From: Phoronis australis
Lineage: Eukaryota; Phoronida; Phoronidae
Assembly: GCA_002633005.1 (NCBI GenBank)
Contig: NMRA01000068.1
Location: forward strand, 232,710 to 292,709
Direction: 5' to 3'
Length of the DNA stretch: 60,000 nt
The notes under the pieces are model-generated. The model ran no database searches. It had not been told where the DNA came from and was given only the letters and a program-made list of their open reading frames with translations. Both the position numbers and the translations under genes were made by a program. Shown here one piece after another: positions 12,249 to 24,890 of this stretch (position 1 is the first letter of the stretch; each line of letters opens with the position of its first letter).

Positions 12249-15200
12249 AAAGTTACCTATCAAGGAATTCTACTTGGACAGAGCTTTAGCAGAAATGGAA
12301 CTCACGATAGAGCAGGTAATTGTTTCATCTCTAAGAGGCTATTCACCTACATCATTCTTCTTTGTCAACTACATGTCCGACAGTGATCTGTTAAGGAATG
12401 GTATAGTTCGCCAGAAGGAATCAACAGAGCTAATGGATATTTGTGTAGAGTATCATTTATTTCTTATCTCCCGTAAGTTTCATGAACCATCGAGACAAAA
12501 ACACAACTTAAAATGTTGGTTCAGTTGTCCATAATTTGTGTAGTCACAAATTGTTCTGATAGGATGTATTGCTGAGCCTGGATGCCATTATTTTAGGATG
12601 ATTATCAGCCTCATTCTCCTCTAAAAATCTTTTAAATAATATGAAATTACCCTCACCAATGAAAAAATGTCCTAATTATCACACATTCCTTTAAAGATTT
12701 GAATTAGTTTCCTTTCACTCAGACTTAGAATTGGTGGCAACCAGGGGTTCCTTTGTTTGAAAAAATAGCAGTCATAAGACACGGACACCTTTCCCCTCAG
12801 GTGACCTATGACCCTGTAATGCCTAATTTTGTTCTTTCAGTTCATAGACCTGTGTATTCTCCTCGGGTGTGATTACTGTGATTCCATTCGAGGGATTGGC
12901 CCAAAAAGAGCCATTGAGTTGATCCGACAACACAAATCCATTGAGGAAATCTTGAAACACATTGACACTAAGGTAGGTGCGGAAATGGAGTGTCAGAGCG
13001 TAAGTGGTCTGAATCTGTTCTATCATGTTATGTTTGCTCAGTAGCACTATTGCTCTTTGTGTGTATTGTTTGAAGAGATCCTTGATAGTAATGTATTCAA
13101 AGCCAAGCCACATAGTGCCGTGTTTAGTAAGGAGTATTGGTGTCGTATAGCAACCAGTGTGTAGGATATTCTGGTGCGATTTGGCAGTCAGTGTGTGTCA
13201 TTTTAAAATATGATGTGTTAGAAAAGTCACAATAAGCATAAAAATGCTAGTACATGTCTCCTGTAGTTTTGGCTTAGTTATTAAACATAGTAATTCGACA
13301 AAGTACCATTTCCTGTCAAGAATGTCTATCTACTCAACTTACTTTAGGTCTCTGCTTTAATCTCAATAGGATAACGTTACATTTTAAACTTCAACAGAAG
13401 CGAGTTTTGCAAAATATCACTGACTTCAGACAAAAGCGATAAAAATAAGAGATCATTTTTGAAAGGCTACTGATATTGCTGTTGCCTTGTTTGTCATATT
13501 GTGTGGTGAGATTTTCCTTATGTGTTGAACGATGCAAGCATATTTCTTGGCCATTCACTAGGCAGCTTATTTTACAATTATAGGAATCAATGCATGCTGG
13601 GTGTTTTATTATGAGAAACTTGTGTGTTTGTGTCAACCTTGTGTCATAAATATCCTCAGTTTGCATGATATTTTATGTTCTATTTTCCAGAAATATACAG
13701 TACCTGAAAACTGGATGTTCAAGGTAAGTGTCATTCAGTGTGTTCCTTTTTAGTAACGGCACGAAACATTCATTTTCGTCTGCTACCAAGTTGTGGAATG
13801 ACTGTTCATAGGTAGTGCCGTTATGTTGTATTGAAACGATGGTTATTATCAGAGGCTTTGAGATTCCCCACGCCCCTCCAGTGAAATCACAAAGAGCTCA
13901 AGATGGACTCAAAAGCTGGGCTCTCGCATTAAAAGCAGGCTGCCGATGGGTAATAATCATTATTTCAAGCTATCCAATTGATTTTAACTTTTTCATTACC
14001 ATGGTTGGATAAATATGTAATTTTCAAACCACCATAGAAATGTATATTGCAAACATTTTTATAGTGGAACTTGCCCGCTAATTTCTTATCACTGTGATTG
14101 CTAGGTCAATTTAGAAACAACATATAGCGACGATGTGAATATGAAGTAGTCCTCCATGTTGTATCCAACCAAATAAAGCAACATTGTTCTTTGTAAGTTG
14201 GCTGTAAGGTATTGTTTTTACTGTGCCGTCCTGTAAGATTGTGATTTCTTCCACAATCCACATGGTGTCACTTTCATTGCTGTCAAAGTGGATATCATCA
14301 ATCCCTTGTTAAAAGTTTTGAGGCCTGTCTCTGATCTGAAATTAAGACATTCTAGTTAAATCCTGTGCTCAGATTCTAGAAAAATGCAAGGTGTAGTTCT
14401 TAGAAGCCTTCATTGTATTATAAGTTCCTCCCATTATTAGTTACTAAGGTTAAGATTAATGTCTACCTTAGTTACCATGGATTCAGTATTAACAGTAAGC
14501 TCGTAAATCTATTTATACCTTACAATAACAACGCATGATTTGGTCTCGTCATTAATCAGAGAGATAACTAAACCAATTCATGTTCTCAATGACTACAGAA
14601 ACAATATGCAGATGTTCTTAATCACGTGACACAACTATGTTAAGAAGTCATGATTTTTCGCGAAGTTTCAAGGGGGGTGGGATCGAAAAAGACGCTTTTT
14701 GTAGAAAAAACGCCCGTTCTTGTAGTTGGGAGATAAATTTCGTTGGAAATAACACTCTTTTGGAGAGGAGCTGCCGCAGTCACATCTCTGTGCGGCATGT
14801 ACCATATGCCTCTACTGGGAGTACCCTTTCCCCGGTAATGTAAACATTGTCTAAAACATACCCCCATGGTGTAGCTATGAATGTTGAAAAAGCACCCCTT
14901 TGTAAGAAATACATGTGGAATGTGCGCTTTGCACCGATTGCCTGAAACTAGAACTCTTGGTTTGCATAAATACACGATTATAGATTTTTGCTTTGTACTG
15001 ACCCCCGGAAACCTCTACGCATTCTTCACTCTCGAAAGTTGAAAATCTCCCAACATGATAGGCTCGATACTGATCACTGCAAAAACTACATATGAAATAT
15101 GACGTCTTCAACAAACACCCCTTGTCAGCGTGGAGTTGACAAGAGTGGGATACTGCGATAGGGCTCTGTAACTCGGCATCAGCGACTTCTCGGTCATAGT

Positions 15201-18200
15201 CTAACCTCCACTTGAGAAACTAAATTCAAGGCTTGGAATTTTCCGCCCGAAGTGCGGATTTCCGCTTTTTTCTGTTATTCCCTCTGCGTATTTTCATTAT
15301 ATTTCCGTGTAAAAAAATCTGATTTGCCATAAACTTATCGCGGCAAATTGGTTTCTCACCGTGGCGTTGCCAACGACTCGAAAAGCGGAAACTGTTCTTT
15401 ATGTTTCGAAGGAACGAAAACTGTACTTGCGGATCACAGACGCTCGAATTTCCCGATGACTCGTAACTATATGTAAGAAAGATGTTTTCTTAGTATTGAG
15501 TGACGTCAGCGGCAATTGAGGAACAAATAAATTCAAGCGCCTGTTCCTGGGATAGCGTGGTTCATCAATGGCGTCTGCATTTGGTATAAAGTCCCGGTGA
15601 CAAATAGTGCGATTCTGCGGTCAAAAATATGTGGGGCGTGAAGTAAACGGAATATTTCGTGGAAAAGTGGATAAAAGAAACAACCAATGTCTTCACAAAC
15701 AACATAAGTCAAGGTTTGTGCTCTGTAAACTTTGAGAGAGGAACAATAGAGAGTGCTTGGCTGAGTCGCCTTGGACTAAGTCGGAATCGGAGGATGAAAC
15801 GCTAGAAATAACAACGCTTCCTGAAATGAAATTCAACTGTAACCGGTTATTCGTTGGATTGGAATCGTGGGATGTGAGTTTTGTATGAAATTCTTTTGTT
15901 TGATCCCACATGCACGCCCGTTGCCGTTGGCTGCTAGTGCTAGGCCTGACTGTCTAAGTGCGATTTTCTACGTGCCGCCGAAACGAGATACAAAGTGCTA
16001 TTTTTGTTACTGCAAATGTGTTTTAAATTGTCGTTTATGTATTTCAATTTATTTTGACATTTTTCGTGTTCTATTTTGTGACTCGAGTTTTGCAGTTCAA
16101 GAGAAGTGATCACGTGACATTCTGAATGATCTGATTGGTCTAAGCCATTGTTTACAAATTCCGTCAGCCTATTTTCAGTGTCCTGGTAGTTATTTCTTAT
16201 GTCACATAGTTTCTTCTACACCAGCGTGGCTTATGAACAATTAAGTCCTATAATTACTGTTTGAAACTGAAAAGTTTGGCCAACTTAGGATTGGGGTTGA
16301 TGCATTCTGTGGTTTAAAGTGTGTTTTTTTCTTTCATTTTTCCATAGTAGCATTTAGGGTATGAGCCACAGGTTTTCGTCTTGACTTTTTCCATTTGCGT
16401 TGGAATTAAATTTTTTGGAATTAAATGTGTATGTATTTCAGGCTTTCCAGATAATCTTTGAATCGATTTACATTTTTTTTGTTTTTGTAATTTTGTATCG
16501 TAATTATAAGAATTGAAAATAATTTTATAGGTCTCCCTGCAGCAAATCAAGAATAAGCTCCTGCCACTCATACTGCAATTTTTTCATCATTATCTTTGTT
16601 TTTTAATTTTAAAAAATATCTTTTGTTGCATCTAATTGCCTTCATTGTTGTTGCTGAAATAGATGTCAGGTACTGCTTAAGATGAGTAAGTTTTGCCAAC
16701 ACGACACAGTAAGAGGGCATCTTGTGATGATAATGTTTACTTTCGATCTGTTGAGGTATGGTTTAGATTGAAATGTGTAGTTATGGCTGTAAAAATTTCC
16801 TTTTTATGTTATGAGTCATTTTAAGCCCTGTAAGCTGTATTTGCTCCCCCCATCTCTTGATTGTTGCTGGCTCCCAGTGTCCGTTTTTGTCTACAGCTAT
16901 TTTTCATTTAATTAGCAGCCAAATTCACAGGTTTCACTAGTCGGGCCTTGAAAGGAAATGCTGCTCGCAGAAAGCTGATGATGTTGGAAAATATGTCTGA
17001 AGAAAGTTGTAGTTTTAAACACCAGAACATGGTTCATTGCACCTTTAACTTCATGTTGTTACAATTGTCTATCTTGGCAGGAGGCCCGAGACCTGTTCAA
17101 GGCACCAGAGGTTACGAATGGGAAGGAATTAGAGGTAACTATTGTCTTATTTGTAGAATTGAGTGAACGTCATAGTGGCCGGGGTTGAATAGTGTGAGGG
17201 CCATCCATAGCAATTGTTTTAAAAAAAAGGTATAAAACTGTAGCATTGGCCAACATGTATATCCTCTTCACTCGGTCAGCAGTCACATCGTGGTGTCGCT
17301 TCAGTGACGGACATTTTTGCTTATCTAGTTGTATCCACTAACTACGTACATGTGGTCTTAAATACAATATTTTTGCAGTTTGTGCTGTTGTCGCTTTATG
17401 TCGTAATTTAGTTTTAGTTGATGTACAAAGCAAATTTAGCAGTTGACATGTACATCCACTCTGGTTGTGTTGATTGGGATTCATAGATTCATTTGTTTTG
17501 TAGCTTAGACTGGTGTTCTGGAATACTAGTCCGCAGTCAAACTTCGGTGACTGTGAGGGTTCAGTGAATGTGTTGGCTTTGAAAGTCTGTTTGGGCTCTG
17601 TGTAACACATGTTGGTATGTTTCAAAGTCTAACGCATGTTCTATGTCTAAATCAGCTCAAGTGGCGGGAGCCTGATGAGGAAGCTGTTGTCAAGTTCATG
17701 TGTGAAGAGAAAGGTTTCAAGTAAGTAACATATTCATTCTATCATGAAGTCAAAACTTAAAAGCAGTCTTACAATAACTAAGACAATTGGTCAAAGTTAG
17801 ATTGCAGGAGTCGTGTAGCGTTGTATTGTGCAAAATGGATGTGTAAACAGTTATATTCACTTGAATAATTTTACTTTAAATCTTTGTAACAATTTCAGTG
17901 AGGAGAGGATTCGTAATGGCTGTAAAAAGTTAAAGAAAGCACGTAACACAACACAGCAAGGTCGCTTAGACAGTTTCTTCAAGGTGGTGACGAGCTCAAC
18001 GTCCAGCAACAAACGGAAGGTAACAATATGTTGATATAACATATTCTGTTATCACTGATGTTGATATCACTAACATACTTTGATATCACTTGCATTGATA
18101 TCGCTAAAACTACTTGGTTAATCTCCACACAGTGAGAGACATTAAAGTAGCAGTGTGGCGTCTGATTACCCGGGCCCTGATACTAGTGGCCTCTAGAGGA

Positions 18201-20713
18201 GGAGGGAAATTTAATTTTTGTTGAAAAGGCTTTACGTAGTCACATACACTGTAACAAGGACTTGCACAAAGTGTCACCTGGTGCAAAGGTTAAGTGCCTC
18301 CATGTACAGCTAGGTGGCACTAACATTCATTGGCCCCTCTTGATGAGCCATCATTACTTTCTGAAAGCCTCCCATTGAGATTGAACAATGCACACCGACA
18401 TTATGGGGGGAATTTCAAATACCACCTCTTGCAGGGGGCGTATCTGAAGTGGGCACCATGAAACACAACTGTTTGAATTTTCGGTGGATGAGTGCCTTTA
18501 GTTTTTCAATTTCAAAGATTGAAAGGTTCAGTAAATTTTCTGTCGGCGGCTTCATTGGTCAAGCATCTTTAAATAGAATAGGCATGTTCTAACATATACC
18601 ATGGGAGGTTTTAATAAAACAGCACAGCTAGTGTGGGTAGCACCTTTTTATAGCCTGTACTGTGTAACGCATAATCTGTATTCTTTCCATATTCTGCTTA
18701 AGTCATACTTTCATAAGTTGGGTTTTCCCTGTTTGCAATACTGTTGTTCTGGTTTGTGTAGCTTGTATTGTTACTGTGTAATGTGCAGTCTAAATTGTTA
18801 CTGCATAATGTATAGCCTATATCGTTACTGTGTGACGTATAGTCTGTATGGTTACCGTGTGACGTATAGTCTATATTGTTACTGTGTAACATATAGTCTA
18901 TATCGTTACTGTGTGACGTATAGCCTGTATGGTTACTTCGTGATGTATAGTCTATATTGGTACTGTGTAAAGTATAGCCTGTAGTGTTACTGTGTAACGT
19001 ATAGTCTATATCGTTACTGTGTGACATATGGCTTGTATTGTTACTGCGTAACGTATAGTCTATATTGTTACTGTGTAACGTATAGTCTATAGACCTAATT
19101 CACGCGGCGGACATTAAAATCCAAAGCGAGGCTCACTGCGATAAACAAAGTGAAAGTTGACATTGCCTGAGTTAACGGTCTTTTGAGTCCAACCTGGATA
19201 TTAAATCTTAAAAATGTGTCGACAATTAAACACAGAGACATCAAAAAATAAGATTTGAAAACATGTCAATGCACCAAGAGTTGTTTAGCGAAAGGGTATA
19301 ATTTTTTTGGAAAACTATTTTCGAAACATGAAAAGTAAATATGACCAAATTGTGGCGATTGTAGTGTTATGGATTAGGTATTGTACTGAATGCAGGATTA
19401 TGCATCTTGTAATTAAATTATTGATAAAAATGCTTTCTACACGAACCAGGTCATCTGCTCGTATTGTTGATGAGTTGAAGATATATTCGACAGTAGTGGC
19501 TCATGGCATTTTGATGTCATGTGCAAGTAGTCCCACCTGGTTTAATTTGTTGATCCTGGTGAGGTAGGGACTACTGAGACTAACTGTTGATTTGCCATTG
19601 ATCTGAAAGAATAATTTATGTTATTAAATTAATTAAAATAAAAAACAGGCTCGTAGTTGAAAATTAAAATTATTTGACCATCAATTCTGCTTTCTTGGTT
19701 TTAATAATTCTTACGACTATTACATGTGTTAAGTTTCAAATATCAATCTTGACCAAGTTGAATTTAAAAATTAAATCACCTAATTCGTTCGTCCAAAGCA
19801 TAACCTCGTTTTAGAACTCGAATCAGTTTAATGGACAGAGCAATCATAGTTTTCATGTTTCCAGGAGCCTCGTTCATCCGAGGCCGCGGAAAGGTGCCTG
19901 TGCCTTCGGAGAGATTTTTTTTGCTGAGTTAGGGGAAAAGTCTACCCCTGATCACCATCAATAGCACCTCCGCCGATTGCAAGTTCTCATAGGCTTTGTC
20001 TCTATTTAAAGTAGCATCTTGTGCTCTTTCAAATTGTCACCTGTGTGGTTACAGCTAGGTGATTTGAACTTTGGATCGATAGGGGAATATTTAGGCCTCG
20101 TGGGGGAATTTGGCGTGACTTTTCAATATTTTTGAGAGGGAAATAGGGCCGATATTCGGCCCCAAAATCGAGGGATTGAGGGCCCTGTCCTTTTTGGAAT
20201 GAAAAATGCATCATGTTTCAAGAGCCTGGTTGGCCGAAGATTTTCCAGTCATTGCTATCGATGCTTGACAACCGAGATGGGACAAAATATGATCTAAAAT
20301 TTTTGCAAACATTTATGAATTTTACACAGACATATTTTCCTTCGTCGCGGCGTATGGCAACGACCCAACGCTTCCGAATCTCAACGTCCTTAGGGATTGT
20401 AAAGCAGATAGTTGAGTGTCCTTATTTTTTCTAGCCGTTCGTTCGATTTTACCAAACTATTCTGCCGTCCATTAATTTACTTCCTATAGTATTTTGAGTG
20501 TGGTGTCGCGACTTCGTGGTCACCTGTGATTTTTACCAGGTCGCCAAAGAAAATCTTAGGTAGCATCGGCGATCTGTATTTCATTCCCTGTAGCTTATAT
20601 TGTTACTGTGTAATGTATTGGTTGTATCTTAAAAATTTCAGTCAGAAGAAAGTCAAAAGGGATCAAAAAATAAGAAGGTAAAATCTGGCGCTGGTTTCAA
20701 GAGAGGAAAATGA
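12249..20713 (+). CDS. FEN1: Flap endonuclease 1, C-terminal half (7 exons; N-terminal exons not in window)
   Basis: Structure-specific nuclease that trims 5' flaps in Okazaki-fragment maturation and long-patch base excision repair. Exons, joined with consistent phases: 12249-12315, 12841-12972, 13691-13723, 17081-17134, 17656-17720, 17899-18019, 20642-20713; all introns are GT-AG. They encode 180 residues, matching animal FEN1 from about residue 201 of 380 to the end. Exon 1 begins with one base finishing a codon, then KLPIKEF. Exon 2 carries [13 protein letters not shown], whose Asp is the last of the seven metal ligands, and the helix-hairpin-helix [10 protein letters not shown]. Exon 3 is only 33 bp ([11 protein letters not shown]). 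Exon 6 holds the PCNA-binding box QGRLDSFF (17957-17980), and exon 7 ends in the basic tail GFKRGK plus stop. The other six metal ligands belong to N-terminal exons I cannot find. They may lie before position 1, with the GPCR inside a large intron, or be lost. Confidence 0.92.
13724..17080. other. Large FEN1 intron, no nested gene supported
   Basis: This 3.36-kb intron separates the 33-bp exon from the [10 protein letters not shown] exon. The part 14640-16130 is somewhat richer in GC and CpG than its flanks and contains antisense open frames (14640-14975, 15693-15911). None has recognisable motifs or splice context, so I call no gene. Old inserted DNA is the simplest reading. Confidence 0.4.
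17957..17980 (+). other. FEN1: PCNA-interacting (PIP) box of FEN1
   Basis: Codes for Q-G-R-L-D-S-F-F, a full match to Q-x-x-[LIM]-x-x-F-F. In known FEN1 this motif docks on the PCNA clamp and stimulates cleavage. Its intactness argues that this half of the gene is under selection. Confidence 0.9.
18756..19092. repeat. 27-bp minisatellite in the last FEN1 intron (about 12 copies)
   Basis: The unit is close to CGTATAGTCTATATTGTTAC followed by TGTGTAA (27 bases), with scattered substitutions. Because 27 is a multiple of three, the array is open on both strands and yields nonapeptide repeats (YSLYCYCVT-like on plus, SNDIDYTLH-like on minus). I treat these as artefacts of the period, not a protein. 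A stray copy lies at 20586-20620 in the same intron. Confidence 0.93.
20586..20620. repeat. Orphan copy of the 27-bp minisatellite next to a splice acceptor
   Basis: TGTAGCTTATATTGTTACTG and the bases after it match the array at 18756-19092, 1.5 kb away. It ends about 20 bases before the acceptor of the last FEN1 exon (20642), where the branch point and pyrimidine tract would lie. Confidence 0.6.
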
Positions 20714-21210
20714 AGGAAATGTGGACTACTTTGTGTGCCAGCCTGATGTACGCCATGTTAAGGCTGGTGTATGCATGAGAACTGTAGTTCAGTATGAACA
20801 GACTAGCTGGAAATTTTTATAGGAAGTGCTGGCTGTTTAAGCCTTATTTGGATGGGTTACATGCTAAAATTTGTGAAATGGAACTCACTAGAAGTAGGAA
20901 AACGCTTTAAACCACTTATTTACACAATGTGAACTTAGCTAGGTTACTACCTAAGTTTGCTTTTTACAGAATGTGCAGGACGTCAACCACTCTTACTTTT
21001 CGTATTCTTTCCAAAACCTGCTTAAGTCACACTTTTGTAAATTGGGTTTTTGCTGATAGTTTTGCAATGAGGTTATTCTAGCTTGAGCCCTTCAGATAAA
21101 TCATATTTTGTCTTACTCTGTTATAGTCTGTGTGTACAGTTGAAGTGTTACTGTAACTGTAATCCTACTTTTCACTGTTGTGTGTCAGCAGCTGTACAGA
21201 CATTTTCTGA

Positions 21211-21216
21211 AATAAA
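21211..21216 (+). promoter_or_regulatory. Candidate FEN1 polyadenylation signal AATAAA
   Basis: Canonical hexamer about 500 bases past the FEN1 stop codon, followed by a T-rich stretch. A second AATAAA lies at 21343-21348. Either could end the transcript; only the sequence match supports this. Confidence 0.45.
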
Positions 21217-21399
21217 GAAATTGTTTTTTATCTTTATTTTCTGGCATAGTACAAAGACTGCAGTCGCAGCATTAGGGCACTTTGTGATACGATTGATCAG
21301 TGGTTTGGAACAGTTCCTCACTATTTATCATTGTATACATGGAATAAATATTTATCATAACCTGACCAAACTTGATCAAGCTTAATAGTATGTCCGCTT

Positions 21400-23330
21400 A
21401 TTTGATATTTTTCTCTAAGTTTGAATTTCATCGCTCCCTTACCACAGTAAAGTCTCGCCAATTTAGGACAAAAATAACTGCCAAAATTACCCAATTTTGT
21501 TTTTCAAGGTCTTCTACCGTTGTGAGTGCCCACATTTTGTAAAAAAAAAAATTTTGATGTAAACCATGGTACAGAACTTGAATCTGATAAAGCATTTATT
21601 TGATATTGATATCTTGTGGAAAAATGTGAAAATTAGATTTCACTTGTCTGCCATATTTTTTCCGATATTAGTAATATTTTACCATGCTCAGTGTACAGTT
21701 GGGTTGAACAAAACTATGCTGTTGACTAAATCAGGCTTGTCCATAAATCTTATCTTCTTTTTCTACATTGAATTTAAAGCTTGAAAAAGTCTAATAAGGC
21801 ATTACCAAACTAATCAGCCTAGTGGTGCTGGGAGCCTGGAACTAGCCTACCTGGAATACAAATCATCCCTCATGTTAAAATTTTCCCCTAGTAAATGAGT
21901 TTCTTGACCACTATTCAAGGATATGTGAAGAATTTGCATCTGAATAGGTTGAGTTTTGCCAGTATCATTTACTGTGGTTATTATTGATTTGTTTTTGGAT
22001 AAAAAAATACTAAGTCCAAAATCTATCCACTACTTAGCTCTGACCTAGATTTTCCATGGTTACTGTAGATTACTCAAGAAACTTCAAAATGCAAGAAAAA
22101 TGCCATTTGAAAATTAAGAGTGAGCTCTGAGGTTAAAGTTAATCAATGACGAACAACACCCATTTACTTAATACTGTTTTCTGTATAGGAGCACTTCTGG
22201 GAATTTCTAATTAGTGAAAGTGTTATCTACCCTAATACCACCAGGGGTGACTCACGGACAGTCAACGACCGACGACTGTGTCGTAATAGTTAAAACAACT
22301 GTAGGATCAATGCTACAAAAAAACTAGTGTTTTTGTTCCAAGTGCTTGTGCTATATTAAAGTGAATTTTTTCACGCGTTTAACTGGAACACTTCAATCTG
22401 GCATAATCAGCAACATAGAGACGCCTCACTGTGGTCAGATGGCGGCACACATCAATAGATCGGAAACCTAACGGGTCAGAATCGTACTTTGCCCCGGTTG
22501 TTGCAGTCAAGTGTTTTGGGTCCTTGTATGTTAATACAACGGTGAAAGGTTTCATGTTTATAGTGCCGGTTATAACATTTCAAGCTCTACAAGAACAACT
22601 CAGCTGCCCCCTGTAGGCCTATAGTGTCTAGACCTACCTTGGTGACGAAACTGTCCCTAATCCTCCAGGCGATTGCTGGTGATGTTGTAATTAGTCGTCT
22701 TCCCCAAAAGTATGTTGCAAACATATGGTCTCCTTCGTTGAAAACTAATTTGCACAAATGAATCGTGAATCCCATGATTGCAATAAAGGTTTATGTGGAT
22801 TTTCAATATGGTTTTTCCTGTGTAGGAAAGCAAACAAACTTAAAATTCATGTGACCCAAAATTAAAAAAGTGAACTATAAGTAATTGTATTTAGCAGCTA
22901 ATAAGTATAGAACACACTATAATGTATCCCAAAAATGTTTTTGCCCTGCAATACGCCGCCGAGAGCTAGCTTGAATTCAGTTACCATGGATCAGACTTAG
23001 CGCTTGGCTCTTAGGCCTACTTGACACCTTACTGTGGTAGTAGGTGCGAAAGCCTTGTGGGAAGGGGTCTTGAGCATTCCGTAGCTTCTACTCTCAGTTC
23101 GTGACTCGAGTGTTTGCTTGATTCATACAAAAAAAATCCACTTTGTAGTAGCAAGAACATGACTGAAGGCTGGTGGCACTAATCACTTTGGTTTTCCCAC
23201 CCAGTCCCCTTAATAATTAATAACGAGTGAACCACATATCTCTTTTTACCAGCTGCAATGTCAAAGGAATTACTGCTCAATTTTACATGAACAATTTGGG
23301 ATACAATAGAATTTATGTCGTGTTAGTACA
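21400..23330. other. Intergenic stretch, nothing supported
   Basis: AT-rich sequence between the FEN1 3' end and the dispersed repeat modules. Open frames at 21566, 22431 and 22587 have no recognisable motif or splice context. Confidence 0.4.
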
Positions 23331-23339
23331 TTGATATCG

Positions 23340-24200
23340 CCCACGGCCGCTAACGCGAATTCCAACTTGTGTCTGAACATGGTTCCAACGCGAAATCGCC
23401 AATGCTACCCCATTGAGGAGAGCAAGGCTGGTGATGATTTCGGGACGGCTTCCGCCCACTTTGGCGTTCCTTAGTGGCAATTTGGGTTTTCTTTGGTATG
23501 TCCCAGTTTTTAAGTTGATAGAAATTTTGGCAAATACCATTCTATGGTGGAGACAGTAGCAACGGATTCTATCCATCCTGCGACCCTTAATTGCCATTTT
23601 ATTACTCTTCTGTTTTTTGTCACCTGCCTCCCCATTCGTCAAACTACTGATCATCATAGACGTATTCATATTTAGGAGAGTAAGGCAAACATTAGTTTTC
23701 TGAAAGATTTGCGTTCACCTCACTGATATCCCTCAAGTTCTGTAATTCATGGATCTTAATGTAATTGGGCATATGTGTTCATGTTGAGAGCAGCACGGCT
23801 TCTGTTGATTTTCGGACATTTTCGGCCACTGTGACACCAATAGCAGTTTTTTTGTGTCTGTCTCAGTGCCTTCGAAGTTCGTGTGTGGATCTTCATGAAG
23901 AGAGTACGGTTGATTTGTTTTTTTAGGCTGATTCGACTACTGTGGTGGTCCCTTGTGGCAATTTGTTTTTTATCTTCGCGTCTTCAATACCTATGAGTTC
24001 TTCCATGGTTCTTCAAGAAATGTGGCCTGTGAGATTCTAAGGAAGAAGTTTGGCTGTTGTTGATTTTTGGATTGATTTGGCTACTGTGGCACCCCTGTTG
24101 GCAAATTGTTATAGCGCGTCTACAGTTCTTCGATGGATCCTCATGAAAGTTGACCTACATGTTCTTAGTGAAAGCGAAACTGATGTTGATTTCAAATGGC
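23340..24200. repeat. Scattered modules related to the ~146-bp repeat
   Basis: The landmark TAGTGGCAATTT or variants recur near 23471, 23590, 23835, 23950 and 24090, each preceded by a GA-TTT-GG-TACTGTGGC-type block. They are the same building blocks as in 5396-6430, but with irregular spacing and more divergence, so this looks like an older array. The open frame at 24050-24352 is made of this repeat and is not a gene. Confidence 0.65.
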
Positions 24201-24526
24201 ACTGCTTATATCTTTGCCATTTGCGATACATACAGTGGGTCCATGTCAACGCCCAGCATCCTTCTTACTGTGATGGAAGACAGTTCATTGCTGCTTTGAA
24301 CAGTGCTGCTTGCAAACTACTGTTTGCGAGCCCATTGAATGTTATCTATTAAGATGAAACTTTATTATAAGCAATCCAGAGATAAATTGTTCTGTTTTTG
24401 AAATGAATTTATTTACTGATGTAGCTAAAACGCCAACTCGCTGTTGCTCAGTCAAATTGGAGATAATTTCAGGGCTTGGAAAGAGCTGAGTGCTGGTTAT
24501 TGCTTGGGATCAAGGCCTGATAACCT

Positions 24527-24569
24527 AGCTTGTCATAGCGCACGTGCCAGCTTGTCATAGCGCACGTGC
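24527..24569. repeat. 22-bp direct duplication carrying two CACGTG E-boxes
   Basis: AGCTTGTCATAGCGCACGTG occurs at 24527 and again at 24549, each ending in CACGTG, the E-box bound by bHLH factors such as Myc/Max or USF. No promoter is evident nearby, so regulation is speculative. Confidence 0.7.
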
Positions 24570-24689
24570 ACGGAACATGGTTTCGACGAATGATCACTTC
24601 ATACTATACCCAGAAATTACTTCTCATCTAAGTAAAATGAGATCAATCTTATGTCTCTAAACGCCAAATCAAGTTTTATTCTTAAGCAC

Positions 24690-24890
24690 AGTAGGGGGAT
24701 TTATGATCGCTTTAGGTGTAAGTTTTTCCGGTTGCCTGTGAATCTACCAGGTCAACGGTTGGGTCTTTGTGAAAATTCGTGGATGTACTGCCCATGTATT
24801 TTTCGAATTGATCCGACTACTCCTGCGCCATTTACTGCTAGTTTTAGTATTTTGGTATCTTGTTTGGCGTCCTCCCCTCTAGATATCTGC
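24690..24890. repeat. Further diverged copy of the ~146-bp module
   Basis: Contains the ...GAATTGATCCGACTACTC...GCCATTTACTGCTAGTTTTAG arrangement and the TTGGCGTCCTCCCCTCTAGA tail also seen near 6124-6140. Similarity is partial; this is a repeat fragment, not a gene. Confidence 0.55.

Noticed and set aside
12316-12534. Open reading past the first visible FEN1 exon
   Set aside because: It is intron read-through; the GTAATT donor at 12316 joins IEQ to FIDLCILLG exactly as in known FEN1.
18601-19027. 127- and 109-codon frames with nonapeptide repeats
   Set aside because: Both come from the 27-bp minisatellite, whose period keeps all frames open; it lies inside a FEN1 intron.
18756-19092. CRISPR-like array
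   Set aside because: Repeats are directly adjacent without unique spacers, and the DNA is eukaryotic.
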